Shown here one piece after another: positions 39,601 through 47,960 of a stretch of 64,000 nucleotides of DNA (its first letter is position 1; the number at the start of each line of letters is the position of its first letter). Source of the stretch: Actinosynnema sp. ALI-1.44 (GTDB taxonomy: Bacteria; Actinomycetota; Actinomycetes; Mycobacteriales; Pseudonocardiaceae); assembly GCF_001984155.1 (NCBI RefSeq), contig NZ_MTQO01000054.1, forward strand, positions 124,001 through 188,000, in the 5' to 3' direction. The translations under genes were made by a program, and so were the position numbers. The notes below the pieces were generated by a model, which was not told the DNA's origin, searched no databases, and was given only the letters and a program-made list of their open reading frames with translations.

Positions 39601-40116
39601 GACAAGCGAACCGACTGGCAGGGGGCGGTCGCCGACGTGGCGGACAAGGTGTACATCGAACCTGGCCGCAAGTACCGCCTGCAGCCGAGCCACAGCGAGA
39701 AGTGCTCGGGCACCCCGTCCGGCAACACCGCCGACGGTGGGGCGTTCCAGCAGCAGGACTGCGTGGCCACGGCCGCGCACCAGCAGGTGGAGCTGGACCG
39801 GGTGGGCAGCACGCCGTACTTCCAGATCAAGACGGCGGCGGGCAAGTGCCTGGACATCCCCGGCTGGAAGCTGGAGGACACCATCGGGATCACCCAGTAC
39901 ACCTGTGAACCGACCGGTGCGCCCCAGGCCAACCAGCAGTTCCGGCTGGACTACGTCAGCGGGAGCGGGATGGACGTGGTGGTCCAGCCCAGGATCGTGC
40001 ACAGCGACAAGTGCGTGACCGTGAGCGGTGCCAGCACCGCGAACAACGCGGCCATCGTGCAACAGGCCTGTGCCAACGCGGCGAACCAGCGCTACATCCT
40101 GCGCATCGAACCCTGA
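36637..40116 (+). CDS. Secreted DNRLRE / FG-GAP / ricin-B-lectin multidomain protein
   Basis: An 1159-residue exported protein. Signal peptide ACALALACLVAGAPQAVG (1-28); N-terminal region typical of RHS-associated secreted proteins (28-260); DNRLRE-like beta-sandwich (about 265-450: TQYRWTSVNSYSPDTEYW, RYRSFFQVNTAPIAGAQV); Fn3/Ig-like segment (about 450-660). FG-GAP beta-propeller repeats follow with calcium loops such as GDFDGDGDDD (about 668-1005), then a ricin-type lectin domain with QxW-like motifs (about 1008-1159). The TTG start follows AAGGGGACAAGG. No enzyme motif is seen; it probably binds a surface or sugar. It converges on the RHS toxin locus. Confidence 0.88.
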   Translation: MTSRRSARVSACALALACLVAGAPQAVGRPGDSGQDAPVELTALGTETTRVFQNPSGTRTLEEFVRPFRARTAQGWAPVDTTLVRDPDGTVRPKVTPMRIRLSGGGAVALASLERDGKKLALSWPRPLPEPELDGDTAAYREVLPGVDLRVTADVDGFSQVLVVHTAEAAANPELREIKFATSGLTIKAGENGTSTAVDDSGNAVFVSGQPTMWDTPVAARSAAPREIEHRPMGLKVGDNELTVVPDAGMLTAPDTNFPLYIDPSYSGTQYRWTSVNSYSPDTEYWTSQRDSARVGYQSYSSPTSRYRSFFQVNTAPIAGAQVLNTWFAVTLDHSGACAATPVDLWHTSAINEGTKVTWNTSKNWWTTKLDTRSGNANEGGGCTTTQPDLPMEFGSAALKTLVQNTANAKTGTLTFGLRAANENDAAQWKKFLPATARLVVEFNNKPRAPVDFTTVPPTPCGTAAAPTALNTASPSFSAIASDPDGDNVRGRLEILDGDTVKHTADSPLFRSGGAFAWSPVAAGVLPEDQPTKVFNYRARIMDTLAASTDSPRCYFTVDRTRPVPPTITSADFPDNTPVRSVGELGTVTFTRGGTDTDIAGFRYGFQQDKTTMWVAADANGSATVPITVWDDESSRPLYVRAVDRAGNISPSGPSWTLTANVRTVPGAAVRADTNGDRRADFAMLFDQGNGRTAAWNFLSTGGGFSSGYVGWDTDVSGGFPMYRIKSANGDFDGDGRSDIAVLREDPDRKVRLYLLRSDSNRFNAESEPAWTGDYRLSHLRITAGDFDGDGDDDLAVFQGLTGAQTKLWIHTSGGGVFSAPVQQWDSGANGLDVNHLTPVAGDFDGDGDDDIAAFRGAPGTTQTKLWLHVSNAGTFVAPVSQWESTAFDRSKATFVSTNVNGDAAGRDEIVAAYNRGANSTQFQIFTSGTNTWTTSVGWESTAFDAVKSSLAAGDFNGDGKGDVATLYDTGNGQRQMYTFASTGSAFADKRTDWQGAVADVADKVYIEPGRKYRLQPSHSEKCSGTPSGNTADGGAFQQQDCVATAAHQQVELDRVGSTPYFQIKTAAGKCLDIPGWKLEDTIGITQYTCEPTGAPQANQQFRLDYVSGSGMDVVVQPRIVHSDKCVTVSGASTANNAAIVQQACANAANQRYILRIEP

Positions 40117-40118
40117 AA

Positions 40119-40171
40119 AACCCTCGTGAGTGTTTCGGCCGGTAGAACCGGCCGAAACCCTCACGAGGGTT
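40119..40171. terminator. Strong bidirectional terminator hairpin
   Basis: Arms of about 24 bp with one mismatch (AACCCTCGTGAG, T or G, then GTTTCGGCCGG) and a short AGA loop. It begins 3 bp after the FG-GAP gene and ends 7 bp before the end of the convergent candidate immunity gene. A-runs and T-runs flank the arms, so it can stop transcription both ways. Confidence 0.85.
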
Positions 40172-40177
40172 ACTTGG

Positions 40178-40663
40178 CTAGCTGTAGCGGGGGAAGTCCT
40201 CGGCTATCCAGCGCAGGGCCTCCTCAGGGGAGTCCTTGACCGCTTCCTTCAGGAACACCAGGATGTCCAGCCGTCCGACGTCCTCCAGCAGGACGGCGAG
40301 CGCACGCAGTTCCTCCCACCGCTCCGGGTCCGGATCGGCGATCTCACGGGAGGCCAACGCCTCCAGTTGCGGATCCCGCATGTCGGCGGGCAGCCCGACC
40401 AGGATGTGCCTGGCGCGGGTCGCGTACGGCGACTCGCCGAGGGCCGCGTGGAACAGTTCGGGCAGCAACGCCTGGACCAGTTCCGGCCGTTCCGGCGCAC
40501 GGTCCGCGATCAGCCGCAGCGCCGTGTGGTGGCTACGGCCCGATGCGAAGATCGCCCGCAGCTTCGCCACGAGGTCCTCGTCGGCCAGCACCGCGTCGCC
40601 CGCTTCACGGTAGGACGCGGTGGCTCGCTCAAGCGCCTTCCACGCCTTGTCAGCTCTGTCCAC
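40178..40663 (-). CDS. HEAT-like helical protein, candidate immunity protein of the RHS toxin
   Basis: A 161-residue acidic, Ala/Leu/Glu-rich protein predicted to be all helical, with repeat-like helix pairs (e.g. ELVQALLPELFHAALGESPYATRARHILVGLP). It has no signal peptide or membrane segment, so it is cytosolic. The GTG start lies 3 bp after the RHS stop, so expression is coupled to the toxin gene. Position directly behind a polymorphic-toxin C-terminus is the classic place for the immunity gene. The fold fits HEAT-like immunity proteins, but no family was recognised. Confidence 0.75.
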   Translation of the reverse strand: MDRADKAWKALERATASYREAGDAVLADEDLVAKLRAIFASGRSHHTALRLIADRAPERPELVQALLPELFHAALGESPYATRARHILVGLPADMRDPQLEALASREIADPDPERWEELRALAVLLEDVGRLDILVFLKEAVKDSPEEALRWIAEDFPRYS

Positions 40664-40666
40664 CGA

Positions 40667-43600
40667 TCAGCCCTTTGGTCTCGTGCTCTTGATTTTCCGG
40701 ACATACTCCCACGGCAGGCCCTCGACCTTCGCCTTGTACTCGCTGAACTTCATCTTGCGGGTGGCGTAGATCGTGTGGTGGCCGGGCGGGTCGTTGTCGA
40801 AGACCCAGTCGAGGCCCTCCGGGAGCTGGGTTCCCTTCGGCAGCCGCCACATCGGCCCACCGCTCGTGTTCTTGGCCAGCGCTTCCTCGTTGTCGAACGT
40901 GGACTGGCCGTGGTACTTGCCCTCCGTGCCCGGTTGCGGCAGGACGTCGTCCCCGTCGAGTTCGAAGTCGTCACCGGCTCTCCTCGGGTTCACCTGCGGC
41001 CCGACCGTGGTGTTCTTGCCGGTCGCGACGAGCTCCGGCGTGGGTTCGCGCTTCTTCTCCTTCTGCTTCTTGCGGGGTTTGCGCGGCTGCTCCCGCTTCT
41101 TCTTGATCTTCTCCTTGATCTTCTTGTAGACCCGCTTGACCTTCTGGATCGCCTTCTTGATCCGCTGGACGTTCTTCTTGCCGATCCACTTGGCGATCTT
41201 CTTCTTGGCCTCTTTCCAGACCCGGGACTTCTGGATCTTCTTGATGATCTTGGGCACCCAGACCCGGACGGTCTTGACCACCATCACGGTCACCCAGCGG
41301 GCCACCTGCACCCACTTGATGCCGATCTTCTTGGCCAGCCAGGCGAGGCCCTGCACGATCTTCTTGCCGACCCACACCATGACGCGTTTGAGCACCGGCA
41401 CGACGAACCGTTTCAGCACCGGCACGAGCACCTTGACCGCCACGACACGCGCCACGATCACCCAGAACCGGCCGTCGGGGTCGGAATAGGTGGTCGGGTT
41501 GTTGTTGGCGTAGGCGTACGCGTTCATCTGCTGCGGCTCGGCGAAGTCGATCTCCGGGTCGGCCGAGACGAACTTGCCCGTCGTCGGGTCGTACGCGCGT
41601 TCGCCGAGCTGCGTCAGACCCGTGTCGGCGTCGATCGTGCCACCGACGAAACCCTGCTGGCCCGGCCATGACGCCGGAGCTTCGCCACGCACGGAGCCGA
41701 ACGGGTCGGTCCGCCGCCGCGTCACCTCCTGCGTCTGCTCGTCGATCGAGAGCTCGGCCGTGCCGACGTGGTTGGGGTCCAACCAGTGCAGCCTGTTGTC
41801 CGCGGTACGGACAGCGATGGTCTCGTCGTCGTGCACGTAGTGCCGCGTGCCCTGCGCCACGCCCGCGGGCGTGAGCAGTACCTCGGTGGTACCGAGGTAC
41901 AACGTGGTTCCGCTGCTGTCACGGCGGATCAGGCGTTCACCGTCCGCGTCGTACAGGTACGACGTGACCTTCTGGCCGTCGGTGACCTTGGTCAACTGGC
42001 CTTCGAGGTCCCACTCGAGGGTCTGACCCTTGCGAGCGGTCGTGTTGCCGTTCGCGTCGTAGCCGTAGTCGTCGACCTTCGTGCCCTGCGGCCCGTTCGT
42101 GGTCACCTTCTGCACGGCGTGCGGACGGGCCTGGCCGGGCTCCGGATACGAGTAGGTGCTGGACGTGGTCTTGCCGTCCGGGGTCACCTTGGTCTCGTTG
42201 GTCCGGTTGCCGACCTTGTCGTAGGTCCACCCGTGCCAGTACGGCGCCGGGCCACCCAGGTTCGCCGAACTCGGTGGTGTGGCGCAGTTCCCGTCGCGAG
42301 GAGTCCACGCGCCGGTCATCCGGCGCAGGTAGTCCTGCTGGAAGCACTGCGTGTCGGCCGGTTCCCCGGTGTCGGCGGCCGGCTGGTTGTGGATCCGGGT
42401 GATGTTGCCCGCCGGGTCGTAGCCGAACTGCGTGTTCGCCACCATCCGGCCGGGCGTCTCCCGCTCGGTCACCGTCCGCGCCAACCGGCGCGTGCCGATC
42501 TCGTACTCGGCGGACCGCTTGACCCACTTGCCACCTGCGGACAGCGTGACCTGCTGCGGCTCCGAGTACGGGGTGTAGGTGGTGTTGGTGACGTACGACG
42601 TCTTGCCGGACAACGTGGTCGCCAGACCGAGGCTGTTGTAGCCGTAGGTCAGCGTCTCCTCGGTCAACCCACCCGCCGCGGGCATCGTCGCCGTGGCGAT
42701 GTCACCGTCCTGCCGGTAGGTGGTCGAGAACTTGTACGTCCCGGCCAGCTTGCCTTCCGACTGGGGGATGGTGACGGTCATCCCGGTCGGCCGGTTGCCC
42801 GCGTCGACACCGGTCACCGCCTGGGTGTACGCGTTGCCGTTGACGTACCGCGTCGACGACGCCGGCACGCCCGGAGCGGGAGTGCCGTCCGCGAGCTTGT
42901 CGAACGTCCACTCGGCACGCTTCGGCCCGGCCAGCGACCCCTCGTGGATCGCGGTGTTGCGGCCGATGTCGTCGTACGCGAACGCCAGCACGTTGCCCTT
43001 GGCGTCCTTCTTCGTGGCGAGTTGGTCACCGTCGTCGTAGGTGAACTCGGTGACGCCACGGTCCGGGTCGGTCGTCTTGACCTCACGGCCGAGCAGGTCG
43101 TACTCGTGCCGCCAGACGTTGCCCGCCGGGTCGGTGACGGTTTCGAGCTGGCCGTGCGGGGTGTAGGTGTACGTCGTCCTGTCGTAGTCCCCGGACGGCG
43201 ACTTGCCCTTGTACTGCCGCAGTTCGACGAGCCTGCCCTCGGCGTCCATGATCTTGCTGGTCGGGGTGGCCCCGTCCGGCGGATCGACGTCGTAGCGGCT
43301 GCCCGCGTACGAGTGCGTGGTCCGCCACTTCTCGACGCCCTCGACCTTGAAGATCTCGGCCGTCAGGCGGTCCTCGCCGTCGTACTCGAACACGGTCTGC
43401 GCCGGCAGCATCGCCTCGTCCGGCGTGACCACGTCGGTGCCGGGCGGGGCGTCGTTGTAGTACGGGCCGTTCGTCTTGATCTCGAGCCCACGCGAGTCGT
43501 AGATCGTGTCGGTGATGACACGCCCGCCACCCGGCGCGGGATCCTGCGACTGCCGTTCACGCATCTGGCCGTCGAGCAGATCGATGTCGGTGACGTACTG

Positions 43601-46600
43601 GCCGTCGGGCTGCAACGTCTTGTTGATGACCGCGTTGGGCCCGTTGGTGCGCACCAGGTAGCTGTGTTCGGTGCTGGGGCTTTGCGAACGGCTCCGGCCC
43701 GGCAGCCACGACTTGACCACGCGGCCGAGCGGGTCCATCGCCTTCTCGGTGCGCCTGCCGTTGGTGTCGGTGATCGCGACCGGGTCGCCCCACGCGGGCT
43801 CGTACTCGGTGCTCGACGTGTGCCCGAGCGGGTTGGTGGTCGTGACCTTGGTCAGCGGACCGCCCACACTGGACTCGTACTTCGTCGTGCTCTTCTTGCC
43901 GAACACGTCGGACGCCTCGACCGCACGGCCGTAGCTGTCGTACTTCGTGCGACCGACGGTCTTGAACGTCGGTGCGCCGTTGGCCCAGCCGTTGAGCTCG
44001 TCACGACGCGTCGGCTCACCACGAACCGGTGCCGCGCCGAGGGTTTCGTTGTCGTCGTAGTACGTACGCTCGACGTTGACGAGGTCCGCGGGGAGGCTGG
44101 CTGTCTTGTCACACGCGACCCGGACCGTCTCCTCCTGGTATTCCACGTCCAGGACGTACGTCTGCGGGTTGTGCGTGTAGCTGTAACGGGTGCACGTGTC
44201 GTCATTCGGGTTGTTCAGGTCGTGCAGGTTCTCCGAGCGGATCAGCAGGCCGTTGTCGTCGAAGGTGTTGTTGGACCCCGACTTGAACTGCGTGCCGTCC
44301 GCGTCGACCTCGGTCTGCCGGACCGCGGACTCGCCGGTCCTGCGTGCCTTGGTGGTTCCCCATGTGCGGACACGGGTCGCGGTCGGTGCGGACACCCACT
44401 GGTCGCTGATGGACCGTTCGGTGACCTTGCCGCCCGACTTGTCGTAGGTGATCTTCTCCCGCTCGGCGCCCGCGAGTTCGTTGCTGTCGTCGATCGCGAC
44501 ACCGTTGGAGTCGACGACCTTGACGTCCTTCACACCACCCGCGGCCGTCTTGTCCTCGTCCATGCCGCGGAAGAACAGCGTCTCGGTCTGCTCGCGCTCG
44601 CCGCCTGCCTGGCCCTTGAGCGTCTGGACGCGGTCGTAACCGCGCCACTGCGACCAGGTCTTGCGCTCGGCCGGGATCAGGCCGTCTTCCTCGTCGTGGT
44701 GCCACGCGGGCGTGCCGACGTACTTCATCTCGGTGACCTGCGGCGCCAGACCGGTGGTCAGGTCCTTCTCGGTCACGTCGGACACCACGTACTTGTGGAA
44801 CCAGTCGAAGCGTTCCTTGGCGAGGTCGTCCAGCGAGTCCGGCGTCCACTTCAGCGGGTGGCAGCGTTTGGCGTTGCTGTCCTCCACCGGCAGGTTGCCC
44901 GGTGCGGCGCACTCCTTGGGCAGGTAGTTCACCGCGATCTCGCCGCCGGTCTCGGTGCGGATCGCCTTGAGCCGCCACCAGTTCATCGGCGGGATGCCCT
45001 CGATGCCGTCCACCCGGTTGGGCATCTGGACGCCGTCGAAGTTCACCTCCGGCAGGCTGGCGCTGCCGCCGACCAGACCGGTCCGCTTGAGCGACGCCAG
45101 CCACATGCCCGCCCGCGTGCCGTCACCGGGCGCGGGGAAGGAGTGCGTCAGCGTCCACTCGTCGACGTTCTTGAACGCGTTGGTGTTCCACACCTTGGTG
45201 GTCACCTTCGCCAGCCGCTTCTGCGACCAGAACGTCGGCGTGTACTTGTTGGCGCAGTTGGTCGTGCTGGTGCACTGCTGGTCCAGCGGGGTGTCCGGCC
45301 AGTTCTGCGGCTTGCTCGTGACGCACTCGCTGCCCGGGACGCACCGGTCGGCGACGGTGAACGAGACCTGGCCGATGGCGGGCTTGGTGTAGACCTCGCC
45401 GTCCTTCTGGCCGTAGTCGATGCGCTCGAGGTAACCGTCACGCACGTAGCTGCTGACCTTGGTGGCGGTCATGTTGCGCGCGTAGTTGTTGGTCTCGGTC
45501 TTGTAGAAGTAGCTCATCGTGTTGCCGTTGGAGTCCACGACGTAGTCGAGGTTCCACCGCCACGCCTGCTGGCACCACGAGGTGTCGAACGACCCGGCCT
45601 TGTAGCAGTCCTCACCCGAGTGATTGCCGAACACCGGCGCGGTCCACGTGGAGTTCGTGGTCGCCTTGCCGGTGGCCCAGCCGGGGAGCTTGTTCAGGCC
45701 GAAGAAGTACTGTGTGCCGTCCTTGGTCGTGATCTTCCAGGCTTCGCCGTTGTTGTCGCCGTTGTCCTTGCCGGACAGGCGCTCGATCTTCGACCCGTCG
45801 TCGCTGCGCAGCCGCCACGCGCCGGTGGCATCGTCGCGCACGAGCTCGCCGCCGCTGCCGTTGAGCTGCAACGTGGCGTTGTCGGTACGCCAGCACAGGT
45901 CACCGGTCTTCTTGGAGTTGTTGCTGTCCTTGGTGTCCGTGGAGCAACTGGCGTACCGGCGCTCGATGTAGCCGCCGGGGTTGAAGTCGAACCCCTCGCC
46001 GACCCAGCTCGGCTGGTTGTTCGTCGCCGAGGTGTGTGCGTCCACCGAGCCCGACGAGTACGACAACGCCATGTCGGGGTCGGGGCCGTCCAGCGCGGGC
46101 GGGGCCTCCATCTCGTACTGCCACGAGAAGTCACCCGACGACGCACCCGACGACCAGGTCGAACCCGGCGACAGCGAGGACGCCTGGAAGTCACCGGCTC
46201 CCGACGAAGGGCCCGCGGTGACCGCGAACAGCTGGTTCTCGCGCGGGGTGACGTCCGCGGCGAGCGTGCCGTTGCCGTCGTTGCGTGTGCTGACGGTTTT
46301 GGGTTGGCAGTCGACAGCTTCCGGTGTGGTCAGCGCACAGTCCGGCAGCACGGCCAGTTTGAGGCGGTTGGCCCAGTCGCCGCCGAAGGCGTCGCGGAAA
46401 CCGGAGTAGTCGACCTCGACGGACAGCGGCTGGTTCGCCGCTCCCGCCACCCGGAACGCGGGTCCGTCAAGGCGCTTGTCGAGCACCTCGACCCGGATGA
46501 CGTCGTTGTTCGCGCGTGCCGCCGCGGTTTCCTTGCGGGACACCCGGATCGGGCCGGGTGCGGCGGCGGCGCGCTGCTGTGCGCCGACTTCGGTGACGGA

Positions 46601-46828
46601 TGGTTTGGGCCACTCGACCTTCGGCGATCCCCTGAGCGCCTTCTCCTCGGCGGCGTCCGGTCCGCTCGGCTGAGCCGGGACAGTCCGCACCGGGATGGAT
46701 TTCTCACGCTGTGCCGACCACGCGGCGTCGGGATCAGCCGCGGCGACCGGCGCGGTGATCGTGACCAGACCGGCGGTGACCGCGAACGCGATCCCCACTC
46801 CCGCCAGCCGGTGTCTTCTTCGAATCAT
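40667..46828 (-). CDS. Secreted RHS-repeat polymorphic toxin with Tse2-like C-terminal domain
   Basis: A 2053-residue exported protein. Signal peptide (LAGVGIAFAVTAGLVTITAPVAA, 1-31); SpvB-like N-terminal region (about 200-850); YD/RHS repeats forming a toxin cocoon (about 890-1660, e.g. YDLLGREVKTTDPDRGVTEF); RHS core ending ERAYDPTTGKFVSADPEID...NNNPTTYSDPDG near 1750-1785. Next come a Lys/Val/Trp-rich basic stretch (about 1786-1930), a linker, and a toxin tip (about 1968-2053). The tip, MWRLPKGTQLPEGLDWVFDN then HHTIYATRKM, resembles Tse2 (IPDGTDIPPDL..HYTIMPAKPM), suggesting an ADP-ribosyltransferase-fold cytotoxin. An ATG after GGAGGGG fixes the start. Its likely immunity gene follows at once. 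Confidence 0.9.
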   Translation of the reverse strand: MIRRRHRLAGVGIAFAVTAGLVTITAPVAAADPDAAWSAQREKSIPVRTVPAQPSGPDAAEEKALRGSPKVEWPKPSVTEVGAQQRAAAAPGPIRVSRKETAAARANNDVIRVEVLDKRLDGPAFRVAGAANQPLSVEVDYSGFRDAFGGDWANRLKLAVLPDCALTTPEAVDCQPKTVSTRNDGNGTLAADVTPRENQLFAVTAGPSSGAGDFQASSLSPGSTWSSGASSGDFSWQYEMEAPPALDGPDPDMALSYSSGSVDAHTSATNNQPSWVGEGFDFNPGGYIERRYASCSTDTKDSNNSKKTGDLCWRTDNATLQLNGSGGELVRDDATGAWRLRSDDGSKIERLSGKDNGDNNGEAWKITTKDGTQYFFGLNKLPGWATGKATTNSTWTAPVFGNHSGEDCYKAGSFDTSWCQQAWRWNLDYVVDSNGNTMSYFYKTETNNYARNMTATKVSSYVRDGYLERIDYGQKDGEVYTKPAIGQVSFTVADRCVPGSECVTSKPQNWPDTPLDQQCTSTTNCANKYTPTFWSQKRLAKVTTKVWNTNAFKNVDEWTLTHSFPAPGDGTRAGMWLASLKRTGLVGGSASLPEVNFDGVQMPNRVDGIEGIPPMNWWRLKAIRTETGGEIAVNYLPKECAAPGNLPVEDSNAKRCHPLKWTPDSLDDLAKERFDWFHKYVVSDVTEKDLTTGLAPQVTEMKYVGTPAWHHDEEDGLIPAERKTWSQWRGYDRVQTLKGQAGGEREQTETLFFRGMDEDKTAAGGVKDVKVVDSNGVAIDDSNELAGAEREKITYDKSGGKVTERSISDQWVSAPTATRVRTWGTTKARRTGESAVRQTEVDADGTQFKSGSNNTFDDNGLLIRSENLHDLNNPNDDTCTRYSYTHNPQTYVLDVEYQEETVRVACDKTASLPADLVNVERTYYDDNETLGAAPVRGEPTRRDELNGWANGAPTFKTVGRTKYDSYGRAVEASDVFGKKSTTKYESSVGGPLTKVTTTNPLGHTSSTEYEPAWGDPVAITDTNGRRTEKAMDPLGRVVKSWLPGRSRSQSPSTEHSYLVRTNGPNAVINKTLQPDGQYVTDIDLLDGQMRERQSQDPAPGGGRVITDTIYDSRGLEIKTNGPYYNDAPPGTDVVTPDEAMLPAQTVFEYDGEDRLTAEIFKVEGVEKWRTTHSYAGSRYDVDPPDGATPTSKIMDAEGRLVELRQYKGKSPSGDYDRTTYTYTPHGQLETVTDPAGNVWRHEYDLLGREVKTTDPDRGVTEFTYDDGDQLATKKDAKGNVLAFAYDDIGRNTAIHEGSLAGPKRAEWTFDKLADGTPAPGVPASSTRYVNGNAYTQAVTGVDAGNRPTGMTVTIPQSEGKLAGTYKFSTTYRQDGDIATATMPAAGGLTEETLTYGYNSLGLATTLSGKTSYVTNTTYTPYSEPQQVTLSAGGKWVKRSAEYEIGTRRLARTVTERETPGRMVANTQFGYDPAGNITRIHNQPAADTGEPADTQCFQQDYLRRMTGAWTPRDGNCATPPSSANLGGPAPYWHGWTYDKVGNRTNETKVTPDGKTTSSTYSYPEPGQARPHAVQKVTTNGPQGTKVDDYGYDANGNTTARKGQTLEWDLEGQLTKVTDGQKVTSYLYDADGERLIRRDSSGTTLYLGTTEVLLTPAGVAQGTRHYVHDDETIAVRTADNRLHWLDPNHVGTAELSIDEQTQEVTRRRTDPFGSVRGEAPASWPGQQGFVGGTIDADTGLTQLGERAYDPTTGKFVSADPEIDFAEPQQMNAYAYANNNPTTYSDPDGRFWVIVARVVAVKVLVPVLKRFVVPVLKRVMVWVGKKIVQGLAWLAKKIGIKWVQVARWVTVMVVKTVRVWVPKIIKKIQKSRVWKEAKKKIAKWIGKKNVQRIKKAIQKVKRVYKKIKEKIKKKREQPRKPRKKQKEKKREPTPELVATGKNTTVGPQVNPRRAGDDFELDGDDVLPQPGTEGKYHGQSTFDNEEALAKNTSGGPMWRLPKGTQLPEGLDWVFDNDPPGHHTIYATRKMKFSEYKAKVEGLPWEYVRKIKSTRPKG

Positions 46829-47120
46829 CCTGTTGTGCCCCTCCAGCTAAGGCAACCCCCCAGACCCCCAATCCTTGTGGGCGGTGTCTACCCGGATCAC
46901 CGTTTTGCACAATGTCGCAAAGTGGTTCTCAAAGCGGTGATCTTGTGTTAAACCAGTGTGAGATCGCTGGAGTCGGTGCAGCTCAGAGGCTGTCTGATAA
47001 AGTGGGAACGGCCGCTCAATCCGGTGATCGGAGTAATCCGTTGTGATATTCACCAGGCGATGATCATCGGGTGAATATAAAAAGTATCGACAATTGTTTC
47101 GGGGTGTCGAAATGCTGGCG
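46829..47120. promoter_or_regulatory. Intergenic region before the RHS gene with nested palindromes
   Basis: 292 bp between the IclR gene and the RHS gene, more AT-rich than its surroundings at about 46930-47100. ATATTCACC (47046-47054) and GGTGAATAT (47070-47078) form a 9-bp inverted repeat around the perfect 12-bp palindrome CGATGATCATCG (47058-47069). It could terminate the IclR transcript (A/T-rich flank on the minus-strand exit side is weak) or bind a regulator of the RHS gene. Confidence 0.45.
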
Positions 47121-47885
47121 TCAACCCGACGATCGGGTGTGCAGGGTTTCCGAGATCGCCTCGGCGATCCGCTGCACGATCGGCGCCACCTTCGGCACGA
47201 TCTCGTCGGTGAGCCTGCCTTCCGGCCCGGACACGGAGATCGCGGCCGGACTGGGCGTTCCCTTGACGGGAACGGCGATGCAGCGCACGCCGAGCTCCTG
47301 CTCGCCCTCGTCGATGGCGTAGCCGCGGGTGGTGATCTCGGCGAGGTGCCTGATCAGCGGCTCGGGGTCCTGGAACGTGTTCGGCGTGTACGCGGGCATT
47401 CCCGTGCGCTTGAGCAGTTCGCGGACGTCGTTGGGCGCCATCTGGGACAGCATCGCCTTGCCGACGCCTGTGCCGTGCGGCAGCAGGCGGCGCCCGACTT
47501 CGGTGAACATCCGCATCGAGTGCCGTGACGGCGCCTGTGCGACGTAGACGACCTCATCGTGCTCCAGCACCGCCAGGTTCGCGGTCTCGCCGACTTCGTC
47601 GACCAGTTCCGCCAGCAGCGGCCGGGCCCAGGTGCCGAACTGCCGTCCCGCGTTCTCGCCGAGGCGGATCAGGCGGGAGCCGAGCGCGTAGCGGCGGTTG
47701 GGGTGCTGGCGGACGTAGCCGAGCGCGACCAGCGTCCTGATCAGCCGGTGGATGGTGGGCATGGGCAGGCCGGAGGCCGACGCCAGTTCGGACAGGCTGG
47801 CCTCGCCGCCCGCGTCCGCCAGGCCTTCCAGTAGGTCGAAGGCGCGCTGCAGAGACTGCACACCGCCGTTGGTCCCTGGGGCCAA
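47121..47885 (-). CDS. IclR-family regulator, AllR-like
   Basis: A 254-residue IclR protein. It has an N-terminal winged helix ([52 protein letters not shown]) and a C-terminal effector domain ([47 protein letters not shown]). The TTG at 47885 is chosen because GAGGAG lies 6 bases upstream. It is divergent from malate synthase and near allantoinase and allantoicase. This matches AllR in Streptomyces, a repressor released by allantoin-pathway products such as glyoxylate. Assignment to AllR rests mainly on context. Confidence 0.88.
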   Translation of the reverse strand: MAPGTNGGVQSLQRAFDLLEGLADAGGEASLSELASASGLPMPTIHRLIRTLVALGYVRQHPNRRYALGSRLIRLGENAGRQFGTWARPLLAELVDEVGETANLAVLEHDEVVYVAQAPSRHSMRMFTEVGRRLLPHGTGVGKAMLSQMAPNDVRELLKRTGMPAYTPNTFQDPEPLIRHLAEITTRGYAIDEGEQELGVRCIAVPVKGTPSPAAISVSGPEGRLTDEIVPKVAPIVQRIAEAISETLHTRSSG

Positions 47886-47909
47886 TGCCGTCTCCTCGTC
47901 ACATTGAAG

Positions 47910-47925
47910 TTCCGCTATCCAGAAA
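47910..47925. promoter_or_regulatory. Candidate AllR-type operator (iclR/aceB side)
   Basis: TTCCGCTATCCAGAAA lies in the 75-bp region between the divergent iclR and aceB genes. The minus-strand form of the site before allB (53437-53452) shares TTCCGCT followed 4-5 bases later by GAAA. IclR proteins bind such TTCC...GAAA pseudo-palindromes. Confidence 0.45.
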
Positions 47926-47960
47926 TTATAGTCCGAAGTGCAGAAGAAAGGAGCACCCTC

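Noticed and set aside
40750-41130. Plus-strand frame encoding a hydrophobic Phe-rich stretch opposite the Lys-rich RHS region
   Set aside because: Phe/Leu runs are the direct antisense of AAG-rich Lys codons, not a membrane protein gene.
41768-46951. A 1727-codon open frame on the plus strand opposite the RHS gene
   Set aside because: Composition is Arg/Val/Gly/His-rich without any recognisable domain; it is the antisense shadow of a high-GC gene whose minus-strand product has clear RHS domains.
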